From Pelagicoccus sp. SDUM812005 (GTDB lineage Bacteria > Verrucomicrobiota > Verrucomicrobiia > Opitutales > Opitutaceae), in the NCBI RefSeq assembly GCF_031127875.1, contig NZ_JARXIA010000019.1:62001-126000 (forward strand): a stretch of 64,000 nucleotides of DNA, read 5' to 3'. Below the pieces are notes generated by a model. The model saw only the letters and a list, made by a program, of their open reading frames with translations. It had not been told where the DNA came from and ran no database searches. The position numbers and the translations under genes were made by a program. This document shows, piece by piece, positions 38,157 through 47,034 of the stretch (position 1 is its first letter; each line of letters starts with the position of its first letter).

Positions 38157-40883
38157 TTAGTCCTTGCTGGGATTTGCGATTGAAAGGGGTGCTCGGTGAG
38201 CGGGAGGCAGGTCGAGCGTGCGGCCAGTTATGGTTACGGTGATCGGCTGGTTGGCGCTGTAGAGGTAATGGTCTCCCGATTTCTCAAGGGATGCGTTCAC
38301 GGATTTTCCTTTGCCGTCGATGCTTAGTCCGCCTTTGGACAGGAAGGTGCCTTGGCCGAGGTAGAGCGATTGGATGCCGGAATCCGATTCGGATACGACG
38401 GCGTAGGTGCCTGAGAAGGCGATGCCGGCTACGTCGGTGCGTGCGTGGGCGTCGGTGTTATTGAGAATGTATTGGGTGCCGTCGTTTTTTGTGGTGACTT
38501 CGAGTCCTACGAAATCGCCTTCGGCCTTGGACGGTGAGAGTGATTTTATGGATAGGAGAGCGCTGCCTTTGTCGGTGTAGAAGGGTTCGAAGATGGCGAC
38601 GAAGGGCTTGCTCCAAGCTTCGCCGTCTTGGCGCACGACGAGGGTGGGGACGGGGAGGTCCCAGAGCTCTTTGGGAGCGGAGCCGCGCTGGAGGGTGCGT
38701 GCTACGGGGGAGTTAGCAGTGAAGACCGTACGCTCCTTGTTGCCCGCCATCCACAGACCCATGCTGACGTCGCGGTGTTTGCTCATGGTCACATCGAACT
38801 GGGCGTAGAAGTCGCGGTTCCACTTGGCGGCGCGTTTGTCGGAGAAGTAGTTGTAGGAGACGTCGTCGCCTGCGGCTTCGCTGAGCTCTTCGGTTGGGGA
38901 GAAGCTCAGGGAGTTTCCGGATAGGTCGGAGACAGCGAGCCTTTGGCCGAGGTTGTGGTAGATGTATTCGTTTTTCTTGTCTCGGCCGTCCTTGCGGCGG
39001 GAGCGGAAGATGTCGACGTAGTAGCCGGTCGACTCGCTCGGCTTGACGATGGCTAGGAGGCGGCGCTGTTGGGAGTCGGTCGCGGGATCGCCGAAGCTTG
39101 TATCCGAAAACGAATACGCGTCGGAAACGGGTTGGTGGCTACCGGGGGCGGGTTCGATGGCTTCGATGTCGAAGGTATTTTCCGCGCGTCGGGATGGATA
39201 GTAGGATTTTCCGTCGACGGATACGGTATTGTGGGCGGCGTAGCGCATGTAGTATTCGCCGTGGCTGGTGGTCCAGTAGGAGGGGCCGCGTCCGGCGTCG
39301 GGGCCGAGGATGAGGCCCTTGCCGTAGAGTTCCATGGCCATGCCGTTGGTTTGCATGTGGCCGCCGCGGGTACCGACGAGAGAGATCATGAGGCCGTTTT
39401 CCTCGTTCTGGGCGTTGCGCTGGGCGAGGAAATTGATGCTGTCGGCGTAGAAGGTGCGGGTGCGGAGGGATTCCTCCGGGCTGCCTTCGGGGAGGGCGTC
39501 AACGTAGCTGGTGAGGGCGTGCAGGGTGTCGATCTGGGAGCGGTCGTAGCCGTTGAGCTCGATTTGCTCCTTTAGGATTTGGGCGACTTGCAATTCCTTT
39601 TCCGGCTGCTCGAGGCGGCGGAAGCGTTCGAGCAGCATTTCCATAGAGGCGGTGTAGGGGGCTTGGTGGTAGGTGTCGCCGAAGCCTGGCATGAAGCCGT
39701 TGGGGTTGAGGAACTGGGCGGCTACGGTGGCGGCGGGAACGATGATTGGATAGTCTTCGAGGACGTCTTGGCCAGTGCCGTTGTGGATGATCTTAGCGAG
39801 GCCGAGAATGGTGTCGGTGACGCTGAAGGCGTAGCCCGGGGCCTCCGGCCAGACGCCGTTTGCGGGGTCGTAGGTTTCAGGGACGACGTCCTTGAGGGCT
39901 CGCTGGTTTTCGGTGGATTCCGTAGTGAATTGGCGGATATAGTGCTGCTTTCCTTTGCCGTCGGCGTAGTGGGAATCGTCTTCGAGGGCGAGGCCCATGT
40001 AGACGATGTAGCGGGCTTGGTTGATGTTCCAATTGCCCTGGGATCCGCCACCCGCGACGATGCGGTCGGCCCAGCGTCGGAACAGGTCTTGGATGATTCG
40101 CACGTCCTTGCCGTTTTCGACGAGGTAGTCGTGCAGGTAATCGTAGCTGACGGCGAGGGTGCGGGTGATGCGCTCGTGGATGACTTCGAAGGTGGCGAGG
40201 CCGATGATACGGGCGCTTTTGTGGTCTTCGAAGGTTTGCGGATTTTCGCGGTGGTACATGCCGAGGGCGTAGGTCCAGACGATGTCTGCGGCGAAGGTAG
40301 CGTACTTTTCTTCGCCGGTGTACCAGTAGAGGAAGGCCGCTGTTTCGGCGAGTTCCATGATGCGCTCGTTGATGCGCTCTATGGTGTGCCCAGTTTGGTC
40401 GATGGGAGCCCATTCCCAGGGATGCCCCGGTTTGGTGTGGTTTTGCAGCCACATGCCTCGTTCGTCGTCGGAGTAGGGCTGCACGTCTTCGAGGGCGGGA
40501 GTGCTGTAATCGGAATTCCAATCGCGGCCTCCGGCGAACTTGACGGTGGGGACGGGGGCCTGTCCTTCCCCGTGGGACCAGACGGAACCGTTGACGAAGG
40601 TCTTTTGGTAGCGGGTATTCCAGTGCATCTGGAGGCGAGAGACGATCCACTCCGGATCGTCGAGGTGGCGGTCGACGTAGGGATCGACGGATTCCTTTAG
40701 GCGCTGGTAGACGCCCTTGGCCCAGTCTACGTTCTCGATCTTGGCTTGGAGGGCGGCCTTAGTGGAGTCGTCCCCGTAGATGGAAGGGTGCTCGGACGCC
40801 GCCCAAATGGGGTGCGCAGCTGAAAAGGCGAGGGCGAACCAAGCTGTTATATGAAACAGGGAAGCGGGTTTGAACGGGGTCAT
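38157..40883 (-). CDS. Secreted heparinase II/III-type polysaccharide lyase
   Basis: A 908-residue exported lyase-like protein. The ATG at 40883 gives a signal peptide (FHITAWFALAFSAAHPIWAA); the frame extends to 40928 without added value. Residues about 60-420 are an alpha-helical toroid (IERINERIMELAETAAFLYWYTGEEKYA, GGGSQGNWNINQARYIVYMGLAL, WPEAPGYAFSVTDTI). The C-terminal half is a beta-sheet heparinase II/III domain (GTRGGHMQTNGMAMELYGKG, YYMRYAAHNTVSVDGKSYYPSR). Such enzymes eliminate uronic-acid linkages in alginate, heparin-like or ulvan-like glycans; the exact PL family is not assigned. It is first in the operon with GH95 and the GH141-like protein and divergent from a hybrid kinase gene. 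Confidence 0.85.
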   Translation of the reverse strand: MTPFKPASLFHITAWFALAFSAAHPIWAASEHPSIYGDDSTKAALQAKIENVDWAKGVYQRLKESVDPYVDRHLDDPEWIVSRLQMHWNTRYQKTFVNGSVWSHGEGQAPVPTVKFAGGRDWNSDYSTPALEDVQPYSDDERGMWLQNHTKPGHPWEWAPIDQTGHTIERINERIMELAETAAFLYWYTGEEKYATFAADIVWTYALGMYHRENPQTFEDHKSARIIGLATFEVIHERITRTLAVSYDYLHDYLVENGKDVRIIQDLFRRWADRIVAGGGSQGNWNINQARYIVYMGLALEDDSHYADGKGKQHYIRQFTTESTENQRALKDVVPETYDPANGVWPEAPGYAFSVTDTILGLAKIIHNGTGQDVLEDYPIIVPAATVAAQFLNPNGFMPGFGDTYHQAPYTASMEMLLERFRRLEQPEKELQVAQILKEQIELNGYDRSQIDTLHALTSYVDALPEGSPEESLRTRTFYADSINFLAQRNAQNEENGLMISLVGTRGGHMQTNGMAMELYGKGLILGPDAGRGPSYWTTSHGEYYMRYAAHNTVSVDGKSYYPSRRAENTFDIEAIEPAPGSHQPVSDAYSFSDTSFGDPATDSQQRRLLAIVKPSESTGYYVDIFRSRRKDGRDKKNEYIYHNLGQRLAVSDLSGNSLSFSPTEELSEAAGDDVSYNYFSDKRAAKWNRDFYAQFDVTMSKHRDVSMGLWMAGNKERTVFTANSPVARTLQRGSAPKELWDLPVPTLVVRQDGEAWSKPFVAIFEPFYTDKGSALLSIKSLSPSKAEGDFVGLEVTTKNDGTQYILNNTDAHARTDVAGIAFSGTYAVVSESDSGIQSLYLGQGTFLSKGGLSIDGKGKSVNASLEKSGDHYLYSANQPITVTITGRTLDLPPAHRAPLSIANPSKD

Positions 40884-40939
40884 AATTGAGAGACCGTAAT
40901 AGGCTTGGCATCCCTGTTCGCTCCTCAAGGACGGCGCTG

Positions 40940-40953
40940 TTTACCATGGTAAA
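40940..40953. promoter_or_regulatory. Perfect 14-bp palindrome between lyase operon and hybrid kinase
   Basis: TTTACCATGGTAAA is a perfect palindrome 56 bases upstream of the lyase ATG (40883) and 189 bases upstream of the kinase ATG (41143). Its core TTACC-N2-GGTAA recurs at 48697-48708. Palindromes of this form are typical of LacI/GntR-type operators, but no such regulator is visible in the window. Confidence 0.55.
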
Positions 40954-41142
40954 TGAAAGGTGGATCCCAGATTGGCTGCAACGCCGGCACCTGTCGCAGC
41001 GGTAGGTGCAGTCGTTGGGGGAAATCTGTATAAATCGCGCCAAAACTTTGTGAGAATAACCTTTTTTTACAAAAGGAAAACCCTAGGGCGCCGATGGGTC
41101 GTATGAGTATCCTTGCAAAACCTGCCCCTTGACCCCGCCCCA

Positions 41143-43326
41143 ATGTTATCAAGCCAACCTAAGTACGCGCGATCAATGGCGCGGACGCGTTTCCTTCTCC
41201 TAGGAGCCGGCGGTGTCGCCATCGCGAATGCGGGCTGGTTGGCGAGCGTGGTCGATTCCGGTTTGGGAAGGTCTCTGGCCCTCGCTCTATCGATAGCGGG
41301 AATTCTGCTGCTTTGGAGAGTTTATAGCCGCTTGGCACTCGTCGAGCAGGAGGTGCGGGCAAAGGAGGAACAATTGAACTTCGTGTTCGATTCGGTACCG
41401 ATCGGCTTGTACTGGTCTTACCACCGAGAGGGTGAAAGTCCCAGGCTGGAGGACCGGCTGTTCAATCCGGCCCATTTTCAGATAACGGGGCTAACGAAGG
41501 AGGATATGATGAATCCCGGGGCCTTTGCCAGGATCACGCATCCGGCGGATTTGCAGGCCCAGCGGAAGGTCCGCGCCCAGCTTGCCACGGATCGGGAGAA
41601 GGAAGTTTCGATGGAGAAGCGGTACTTGAGGAGCGATGGCGAGCTTGTTTGGGTGAAAACGACTTGGAAGCGCTTGTACGACGCGGACGGAAAAGGCTTT
41701 AAGGAGATCAACACTATCGTTGATATCACGGAGCAAAAGAAAGTGGCGGCGGAGCTCGAGCAGTCGCGAATTGCGGCGGAAGAGGCGAGTCGTTCCAAGA
41801 GCCTTTTCCTGGCTTCGATGAGCCATGAAATCCGTACCCCGATGAACGGCATGATTGGCATGTTGCACATCCTCGAATCGCACCTCGACGAGGAGAATCT
41901 TTCGTATCTGAAGATTGCCCAGAATAGCGCGAACGATCTGTTGGCTCTGATCAACGATATCCTCGATTTTTCGAAGATCGAAGCGGGCAAGATGGAATTC
42001 AAGTATCGGAAGGTCGCCTTGGACGAGTTGCTCGAGCGAGGGGTAGAGATCCATGCCAGCAACGCGTTCGAAAAAGGCTTGGATTTAAGCGTCCGTATCC
42101 AGCCCGAGTCATTGATCGAGATAAACACGGACCCGCACAAGCTCAGGCAGGCGCTATCCAACCTAGTTAGTAACGCGATCAAGTTCACGGAGCGCGGCTC
42201 GGTCGTGGTCGGATCGCGGATGGATCGAAGCGAAACGGGTTTGGAGCGATTGGAAATTTACGTCCAGGACACGGGGATCGGTTTAGACGCCGGGAGCCGG
42301 GACCGGCTTTTCCACGCGTTTACGCAAGCCAACGAATCCACGACGCGTAAGTTCGGCGGTACCGGGCTTGGACTCTCGATTTGCAAAAGCATCGTCGAAA
42401 ACCTAGGTGGGGAAATTGGTGTCGAGAGCGAATTAGGGAATGGATCCAAGTTCTGGATACGATTCCCGCTTGGCGATGGCGAATTCAATGGGGAACTTCT
42501 GCAGCGAGATCCGGAGTTGGCTCTCCCCTGCGTACTGGTCGTTGACCGGTCAGCTGAGACTTTGGACTACCTGCAGTCTTGGTTGCAGCATTGGGGATGC
42601 CCCATGGTTTTGGCCAAAAGCCTCGACGAAGCCAGAGAGCGCTTGGTCGATAGCGAAGCGATCCAGGCGGTATTCCTAGACGCCTCGCTTTGGCGAACGG
42701 ACGAAAGCAAGTGGACGCGGATGATGGAGCACGAACCGAAGTTGGCGGGCGCCCGTTTCACCCTGCTTGAAAGGTTAACCAGCGATGACCTGCGGAAGAT
42801 GCCCGACTGGGCTTCGGGCAAGTTGAATAAGCCGCTAAGGATTCGACAACTTCATGCGGCAGTTTGCGCTCGAAAAGTGGATACAGATCAAGCGGAGTCG
42901 CCCGACGAGTTGGCGAGCGTCCGGACAATTGACTTCAGCGGGGCAAACGTATTGGTCGTGGAAGATAATCTGACCAACCGTATGATCGTTACCAAGCTGT
43001 TGAAGCTGAAGTATTGTATCGATGCGGATACTGCGGAAAATGGGCTCGACGCTCTAAGCCTCATGCGAGGCAACCGTTACGACATGGTTCTTATGGATTG
43101 CATGATGCCGGAAATGGACGGCTACGAGGCGACTCGCGCCATTCGCGAAGGCCTAGCGGGCGAGGAGAATCGGAGCATTCCGATTATCGCCCTGACGGCG
43201 AACGCGATGGAGGAAGATCAGAAGGAATGCAAAGCGGCTGGAATGGACGACCACATTTCCAAGCCGGTTTCTATAAAGGAAATCCAAGCGACCTTGGAGC
43301 GCTGGGTTGGTAACGACTGCAACTGA
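41143..43326 (+). CDS. Hybrid histidine kinase with PAS, one degenerate and one intact receiver
   Basis: This protein has about 727 residues from the ATG at 41143 (a TTG at 41113 is possible). Two short hydrophobic segments (FLLLGAGGVAIANAGWLASVV, LALALSIAGILLLWRV) form a hairpin with almost no periplasmic loop. A PAS domain lies at about 75-200. HisKA has SMSHEIRTPMNG with His at about 228. HATPase shows LSNLVSNAIKF, VQDTGIGL and GGTGLGLSICKSI. The first receiver (from CVLVVDRSAETLDYL) is degenerate, lacking a clear phosphoacceptor context. The second (VLVVEDNLTNRM, MVLMDCMMPEMDGYEA with Asp at about 652, ISKPVS) is intact. It has no DNA-binding domain, so it is not a classical HTCS despite its position among lyase genes. 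Confidence 0.93.
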   Translation: MLSSQPKYARSMARTRFLLLGAGGVAIANAGWLASVVDSGLGRSLALALSIAGILLLWRVYSRLALVEQEVRAKEEQLNFVFDSVPIGLYWSYHREGESPRLEDRLFNPAHFQITGLTKEDMMNPGAFARITHPADLQAQRKVRAQLATDREKEVSMEKRYLRSDGELVWVKTTWKRLYDADGKGFKEINTIVDITEQKKVAAELEQSRIAAEEASRSKSLFLASMSHEIRTPMNGMIGMLHILESHLDEENLSYLKIAQNSANDLLALINDILDFSKIEAGKMEFKYRKVALDELLERGVEIHASNAFEKGLDLSVRIQPESLIEINTDPHKLRQALSNLVSNAIKFTERGSVVVGSRMDRSETGLERLEIYVQDTGIGLDAGSRDRLFHAFTQANESTTRKFGGTGLGLSICKSIVENLGGEIGVESELGNGSKFWIRFPLGDGEFNGELLQRDPELALPCVLVVDRSAETLDYLQSWLQHWGCPMVLAKSLDEARERLVDSEAIQAVFLDASLWRTDESKWTRMMEHEPKLAGARFTLLERLTSDDLRKMPDWASGKLNKPLRIRQLHAAVCARKVDTDQAESPDELASVRTIDFSGANVLVVEDNLTNRMIVTKLLKLKYCIDADTAENGLDALSLMRGNRYDMVLMDCMMPEMDGYEATRAIREGLAGEENRSIPIIALTANAMEEDQKECKAAGMDDHISKPVSIKEIQATLERWVGNDCN

Positions 43327-43365
43327 TATTCTGGCTTCTAAAGCGTTGCGGTCGATCCCTCTACC

Positions 43366-46170
43366 TCACAATTGCTTTTCGAAAACTTGATAGAAGCGTT
43401 CGTCCTTGTGGGCGGGGAGCGGGACTTTTAGCTGTAGCAAGGCTCCCGTTCCGGTTTGATATAGAGGCATTTTCGTCCAGCTGGGGTTCCTGAGGTCCTC
43501 GCAGATTTTTACCTGGTAGATATATTCGGGCTTCGAGTCCGGAATGGAGAGCAGCAGGTATTGCTGTCCGAGCGTGTCGCGGCTTATCTCCACACGGCCG
43601 GTCCGAACCGGGGATTCGAAGGAGTTCACGTTAATGTTGTAGAGCTCTACCACCTCGCTAGGAGTGAGGGCGCTGTCGTAGATGCGTACGTCGTCGATGG
43701 CGCCGGTGTAGAAGCGTTCGTCGATGGCGCTGCCAATGCGAGCGGCGGTGATGCCGGTGATAGCTTTGTTCTTTCCGGTTCCGGAATGCCAGAGTTCGCC
43801 GTTGCGGTAGATAAACATGGCTCCCACGCTGGCGTTTTTGGTGAAGGTCCAATGGGTCCAAGCTCCCTTGAACTCCTCGTCGGTAGCGCTTTTGTTGATA
43901 CGGTCGTAGCTACCGTCGTAACCGGCGTCCCAATACACGGTCGCGTTTTCGAAGGGAAGATGGATGTTCAGTATCCGCTGGTTGGATGCGTTGACGGCGT
44001 AGAAGATCGAGTCGGCGAGTGGCTGCGAGTCACTGCCTTTAGCCCAAAAGGCGATGGAGATTTCCTCGTCGATGGAGTCGAAGACAGCTGCGGGAATTTC
44101 AATGCTTGTAGAGCTGCCGTTCATGGCGAGGGCCCTGCGGTCGGGCTCGTCGATCCAGCTGGGGGCGGCGACGCTGCCGTGGAACTGGTTGCCCGAGGAG
44201 TCGAGCGCGGTGGACCCGCTGCGGTCGTCGAGGCTCCAGTGGGCCCGAGTGGAGAGTTGAGGCTCGACAGGGTCGGGGCCCTTTTCGAAGGAGATGCGGT
44301 TGAGTTCGAAGGCGTTGGAGGCGCCGCTGATGCTGATTCTCATGCTCTGTACGCCTTCCGTGAGCGGGATGTCCGTGGCGACGGTCAGGTCCTGCCAGTC
44401 GTCGGGACCGTTGGAGCCTGTGGTTCCGTAGGGTAGAGTAACTTCGCCGGTGACGTCCGTTCCGCCGAAGCTGAATTTGATCTTTCCTCCGTTGGCTCTC
44501 GCTGCGTAGCGGATGGAGATACCGTAGGTGGTGGTAGCGGGCACTGCGACGGTGTAGGTGACCCACTCGCCATCTTGCAGGTCGGTGAGCGCGTATCCAC
44601 CTTCTGAGCACGTGGCGATGTCCACTCCTTCCTCGGAGCGATAGGATCCTCCTGTATTGCTCGGGCTGGTATCGTGATAGGTACGGCCTTCCGCATCGCC
44701 GGCGAAGTGGTCGTAGTTTTCAGCTTCGATGCTCTGAGGGAGTACGTGCAGATGGAATTGAGGGAGGCCGTTCGCAAAGCCTACGATTGGATCGCCGTAG
44801 CAGCTGTCGGGGCGGCGGAAGCCGAGTCCGCCCCAGCCGATGGCGTCGTTTGTCCAGCCAGCGGCTTCATAGCCCGCTTCTTCGATCGCGATGTCGCGAG
44901 CTCGCAGGATCCATTTTAGTTCATCCTCGGTTTTGAGCCCTCTGCCGAGGTAGTGGGCGATAGGCATTTCGAAGATTGGGCGGACGTTGGGAAAGTCGCC
45001 GATTCCGATGGGGCTGATCGCTTTGGAAAACCAGCGACCGGTGCGGTCTAGGCGTTGTATGAATTCGCCGGATTCGACGGTTGGCACCCAGTGCGTTTCC
45101 TGGTCTGGATACGATTTGCGGTAGGTAACGTTGTAGCGGCTGTTGTATTCGAGGCCTAGGAGGAGGCGGTCGTCGGCGTGGCTGTAGAGATCGTCGCCTT
45201 GGTTCCATGCCATTTCGGACATGGAGCAGAGCAGGCCGATGCCGAAGAAGACGTGCTGCTGGTCGCGGGAGCTCTCCTGGCATTGTCCGTTTTCCCAGAT
45301 GTAGTGGGTCATGACTTCGTTGTATCCATAATCCTCGATGCTGTCTCCTTGGCTGTGACGATAGGTGTCGGCGTACTCGTTGGAGGAGAGGAGCTCGGAG
45401 CTTTCACTGGGACCGGGCGGATAGGGCAAGTCGTCGGGGCGGTGGGGAAGGCCTTGGATGTAGCGCAAGGCCCGGTCGTACATGATTTCGTTGTCCAGGA
45501 AAATCCCCATGGCCATAACGGTTCGCCAACCGGAGAGTCCTTGGTTGCCGTGGCGACCGGAGTCGCCTTGGTAGGATTTCCAGTAGAAGGTTCCGTTGGT
45601 TCGAGAAACGGTGGGTGGAACTTCTGTATTCGAATATCCAGGATAGATGAGCATGGCCTTGAAAGCTTCGATATCTTCCGGAGCCCAGCCGTCGTAGGTG
45701 CTTTTGATGATTTCGGCGGCTTCGATCATGATATAGCCGACGCCGCCGCTGAGGGCGTCCGTACCGCCGCTGGTGACGGCGGTGAGACCGGTCCAGGAAT
45801 TGAAGATTTCGACCGCTTTGTCGGCGTGGCGGGTGTCGCCGGATAGGTACCAGCGGATGGCGTTGTAGTAGGCTGCCCGGATGTCGCTGTTCCAAGCGCT
45901 GTAGTTGACCTTGTTGTCGCGGCCGAGCTCGGTGAAGGATTTGTCGCCACGGACGGTGTAGTCGTAGCTCGACTTCGAGTCGGCGACCATTTCGAGGTAG
46001 GAGGAGTACCACGGGTCGATCTTGGCCTCGACCATGTACTTCATGCGGTCGAGGTCGGACTTCTTGTGCGAGATGCCTGGGTGGACGAAGTTCCGCTGGG
46101 CGGATACGGCGCCCGTCAGGATCGAGGCAATGAAAAGGAGGGTGATGAGGGGGCGTGTTCGTGTATTCAT
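43366..46170 (-). CDS. Secreted alginate-lyase-family protein with CBM6 and LamG-like modules
   Basis: A 934-residue protein with signal peptide MNTRTRPLITLLFIASILTGAVSA. Residues about 25-450 match the Alginate_lyase alpha/alpha fold (VHPGISHKKSDLDRMKYMVEA, HGNQGLSGWRTVMAMGIF, ENGQCQESSRDQQHVFFGIGLL, MAWNQGDDLY, LLLGLEYNSRYNV), as in PL5/PL38-type enzymes. A CBM6-like module follows at about 480-630 (IEAENYDHFAGDAEG, DGEWVTYTVAVP, FELNRISFEKG), then a LamG/concanavalin-like module at about 645-840 (WSLDDRSGSTALDSSGNQFHG, GAIDDVRIYDSALTPSEVVELYN). A short beta C-terminus may be an anchoring or sorting domain. It converges with the hybrid kinase gene. A TTACACTGGAA element lies about 80 bases upstream of the start. 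Uronate-glycan cleavage is inferred; exact specificity is open. Confidence 0.88.
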   Translation of the reverse strand: MNTRTRPLITLLFIASILTGAVSAQRNFVHPGISHKKSDLDRMKYMVEAKIDPWYSSYLEMVADSKSSYDYTVRGDKSFTELGRDNKVNYSAWNSDIRAAYYNAIRWYLSGDTRHADKAVEIFNSWTGLTAVTSGGTDALSGGVGYIMIEAAEIIKSTYDGWAPEDIEAFKAMLIYPGYSNTEVPPTVSRTNGTFYWKSYQGDSGRHGNQGLSGWRTVMAMGIFLDNEIMYDRALRYIQGLPHRPDDLPYPPGPSESSELLSSNEYADTYRHSQGDSIEDYGYNEVMTHYIWENGQCQESSRDQQHVFFGIGLLCSMSEMAWNQGDDLYSHADDRLLLGLEYNSRYNVTYRKSYPDQETHWVPTVESGEFIQRLDRTGRWFSKAISPIGIGDFPNVRPIFEMPIAHYLGRGLKTEDELKWILRARDIAIEEAGYEAAGWTNDAIGWGGLGFRRPDSCYGDPIVGFANGLPQFHLHVLPQSIEAENYDHFAGDAEGRTYHDTSPSNTGGSYRSEEGVDIATCSEGGYALTDLQDGEWVTYTVAVPATTTYGISIRYAARANGGKIKFSFGGTDVTGEVTLPYGTTGSNGPDDWQDLTVATDIPLTEGVQSMRISISGASNAFELNRISFEKGPDPVEPQLSTRAHWSLDDRSGSTALDSSGNQFHGSVAAPSWIDEPDRRALAMNGSSTSIEIPAAVFDSIDEEISIAFWAKGSDSQPLADSIFYAVNASNQRILNIHLPFENATVYWDAGYDGSYDRINKSATDEEFKGAWTHWTFTKNASVGAMFIYRNGELWHSGTGKNKAITGITAARIGSAIDERFYTGAIDDVRIYDSALTPSEVVELYNINVNSFESPVRTGRVEISRDTLGQQYLLLSIPDSKPEYIYQVKICEDLRNPSWTKMPLYQTGTGALLQLKVPLPAHKDERFYQVFEKQL

Positions 46171-46248
46171 CGGGCCTGAAAGTCGGATGATTTAGGGGGA
46201 TCCGATCAGGCTCTCGAGTGAGGAAGTGTGGGGCGAACTGTTCCGATG

Positions 46249-46259
46249 TTACACTGGAA
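46249..46259 (-). promoter_or_regulatory. Candidate operator, TTCCAGTGTAA motif copy 2
   Basis: Plus strand reads TTACACTGGAA, that is TTCCAGTGTAA on the coding strand, 78 bases upstream of the alginate-lyase-family ATG at 46170. It directly follows (on the minus strand) a hairpin at 46261-46285 that ends the preceding gene. See the entries at 18277, 48728 and 59087. Confidence 0.5.
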
Positions 46260-46260
46260 A

Positions 46261-46285
46261 CGGCGAGCGCTGCTAGCGGTCGCCG
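46261..46285 (-). terminator. Hairpin after the small unknown gene at 46296
   Basis: CGGCGAGCGCT (46261-46271) and AGCGGTCGCCG (46275-46285) pair as a 10-bp stem with one G-G mismatch and a GCT loop, 10 bases after the minus-strand stop. Only three Ts follow on the minus strand, so it is a moderate terminator candidate. Confidence 0.45.
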
Positions 46286-46295
46286 CGCGGCTCCG

Positions 46296-46841
46296 CTACT
46301 CCTCGTCGGTCTGGCTGCTGGCGTCCTTCAAGAGCTCTTTGGCTCGAGCGATGGCGTGCTCCTTTTCGGGGCCATCGGCCATTTCGAAGGCTTGGTTGAG
46401 CATATCGAGGGCGGTGTCGGTATCGATGAACTCCAGTTCGAGGTCGGAGCCACCGAAGATCGGCTCGCAATCGGGCAAGGTGGTGTCGACGATCGGCTCT
46501 TCGATCTTGGCCTTTCGTTGCATCCACATCTGGTGCGGGATGGTGCCTTCCTGTTCGAAGGCGTAGAAGGGGCCCTGTTGGTCGAGTCCTGCCTCGCGTA
46601 CGGCGTCGGCTAGGTCGGGGACGTATTCCTCGATCTCGGGAAGCGCGTTTTCGATTTGGAGGTCCCACATGAGCAGCTTTCCGCTGCGGAGGGCCCGGTA
46701 GTGGAAAAGCTCGGGACGCTCCGAAATCGCCTTGAGCACGACCTCTTGGGGAGCCTGCAGGACAAGGCCCTCGAGTCGCGTAGCTAGGAGCATGGATGCG
46801 AGGTATATCGGTAGAGGAAGTGATATGTTTTCTTCTTCCAT
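46296..46841 (-). CDS. Small cytoplasmic protein of unknown function
   Basis: This 181-residue protein was not recognised. The ATG at 46841 (MEEENISLPLPIYLASMLL) has GGAG four bases upstream and is preferred to the frame start at 46940. There is no signal peptide or transmembrane helix of normal length. The N-terminal half is mixed (LATRLEGLVLQAPQEVVLKAISERPELFHYRALRSGKLLMWDLQIENA). The C-terminus is acidic and helical with a possible TPR-like hairpin (DTALDMLNQAFEMADGPEKEHAIARAKELLKDA). It lies between a sulfatase and an alginate-lyase-family gene on the same strand, 193 bases from the sulfatase stop. Context does not define a role. Confidence 0.65.
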   Translation of the reverse strand: MEEENISLPLPIYLASMLLATRLEGLVLQAPQEVVLKAISERPELFHYRALRSGKLLMWDLQIENALPEIEEYVPDLADAVREAGLDQQGPFYAFEQEGTIPHQMWMQRKAKIEEPIVDTTLPDCEPIFGGSDLELEFIDTDTALDMLNQAFEMADGPEKEHAIARAKELLKDASSQTDEE

Positions 46842-47034
46842 AGATCTCCATGCTGGAAGGAGGCGCTTTTGAACGCGAGAGGATTTAGCTGCGGATAGGG
46901 ATGCAATTTGCGATTGCGGAGTGGCGAAACGCGTGTCCATTCGCCGCTCCGCAGGGGGCTAGCTGGCAGCGTCGGTCGAAGGCATTCCTCGAATGACGAT
47001 GCTGCTCGCGGCGTGGCGGGTGGCCGCCTTCGGG

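Noticed and set aside
41143-43326. Hybrid two-component system (HTCS) regulator of the lyase operon
   Set aside because: There is no periplasmic sensor domain and no C-terminal DNA-binding domain.
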